A DNA stretch of 57,069 nt from Erythrobacter sanguineus (GTDB lineage: Bacteria > Pseudomonadota > Alphaproteobacteria > Sphingomonadales > Sphingomonadaceae): the NCBI RefSeq assembly GCF_900143235.1, contig NZ_FRDF01000018.1:1-57069 (forward strand), in the 5' to 3' direction. The translations under genes were made by a program, and so were the position numbers. The notes beneath the pieces were generated by a model. The model worked only from the letters and a program-made list of their open reading frames with translations, did no database searches and was not told the origin of the DNA. Of the stretch, positions 56,807 through 57,069 are shown piece after piece. The stretch's first letter is position 1; each line of letters opens with the position of its first letter.

Positions 56807-57069
56807 TGTCCGTCGTCAGAACATTTGGCACAACTTGCGGCGTAGATTAGCGGAGTGCGGACCTCGTCTGGGGGTTGGTTTTAGGCGGCGAGCTTGCGGT
56901 GTTGCAAGCGCCGATGTTCGATGGTGTGTCGCTTGATCCTTTCACGCTGATTGAGGATGGAAGCCGCCCTGCCGAGGTAGGCGTCGGCGGGCGTCACGTT
57001 GGACAGCGCTTCGTGATAACGCTGGTGGTTGTAGTGCTCGACGAAGGGCTCGATCTGGGCCTCGAGGTC
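56807..57069 (-). mobile_element. IS3-type insertion sequence, right part outside window
   Basis: The element edge is placed at TG 56807, where LysR similarity ends. It contains the C-terminal part of the transposase (56881-57069). The left inverted repeat would start TGTCCGTCGTCAG. The rest lies beyond the window. Confidence 0.6.
56881..57069 (-). CDS. IS3-family transposase OrfB, C-terminal 62 residues
   Basis: Partial gene entering from the right edge; stop TAA at 56881-56883. It encodes the integrase-core end: PFVEHYNHQRYHEALSNVTP, then DAYLGRAASIL and a basic tail (RRLQHRKLAA). YNxxRxHxxL is the signature of rve-type IS3 transposases. The catalytic Glu and upstream domains are outside the window. 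Confidence 0.88.
   Translation of the reverse strand, partial: DLEAQIEPFVEHYNHQRYHEALSNVTPADAYLGRAASILNQRERIKRHTIEHRRLQHRKLAA

Overview
The window is GC-rich chromosomal DNA from an alphaproteobacterium, most likely a sphingomonad of the Erythrobacteraceae type. The evidence is the GcrA cell-cycle regulator, a DUF1476 (ATPase zeta-subunit) protein, HspQ, the carotenoid ketolase/hydroxylase pair crtW-crtZ, the order rimP-nusA-ylxR-infB ... rbfA ... truB-rpsO-pnp, and an alphaproteobacterial psp locus. The species cannot be fixed from the sequence alone.

Layout. (1) 1-11379, minus strand: a tightly coupled five-gene operon encoding, in order of transcription, a secreted TPR-CHAT protease-like protein, a FecR-like exported protein, a CHASE2 adenylate cyclase, a TpsB outer-membrane transporter and a very large TpsA haemagglutinin-like exoprotein that runs off the left edge. 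(2) 11380-12071: a gene graveyard with an IS630 transposase remnant and a probable phoU remnant, next to an OprP/OprO-type porin. (3) 13807-23129: housekeeping genes (Nudix hydrolase, monothiol glutaredoxin + BolA, DUF1476, quinone oxidoreductase, leuD/leuC, thioesterase, ABC-F ATPase, Nramp-related transporter). (4) crtW-crtZ and sufE. (5) 25275-30211: an expanded phage-shock (psp) locus. A sigma-54 promoter divergent from pspF drives a small membrane protein, pspA, pspB, pspC, at least four further small membrane proteins of PspB-like design, and a 59-residue membrane protein. Several of these share one C-terminal motif. (6) 30277-45164: the translation/RNA superoperon, interrupted by tdk, yceI, an M50 protease and glpD. 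(7) 45245-50776: a spermidine-synthase-like protein, a GGDEF protein, a DUF481 protein, gcrA, an ABC-2 permease and hspQ. (8) 50956-57069: tRNA-Ser(CGA) followed by a foreign-looking tract with an autotransporter adhesin, an IS66 remnant, a broken LysR gene and the end of an IS3-type element.

How the parts fit. Region 1 reads as a surface-exoprotein system with its own periplasmic protease-like and cAMP-signalling partners. Region 5 reads as an inner-membrane stress system under PspF/sigma-54 in which the PspB-type subunit has multiplied. These two loci are the best candidates for under-described biology. Elsewhere there are dispersed intergenic repeats at the 3' ends of genes, one palindromic repeat inserted in frame in truB, and relics of mobile elements.

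All calls come from reading the translated sequence and recognising family motifs; no database search was run.
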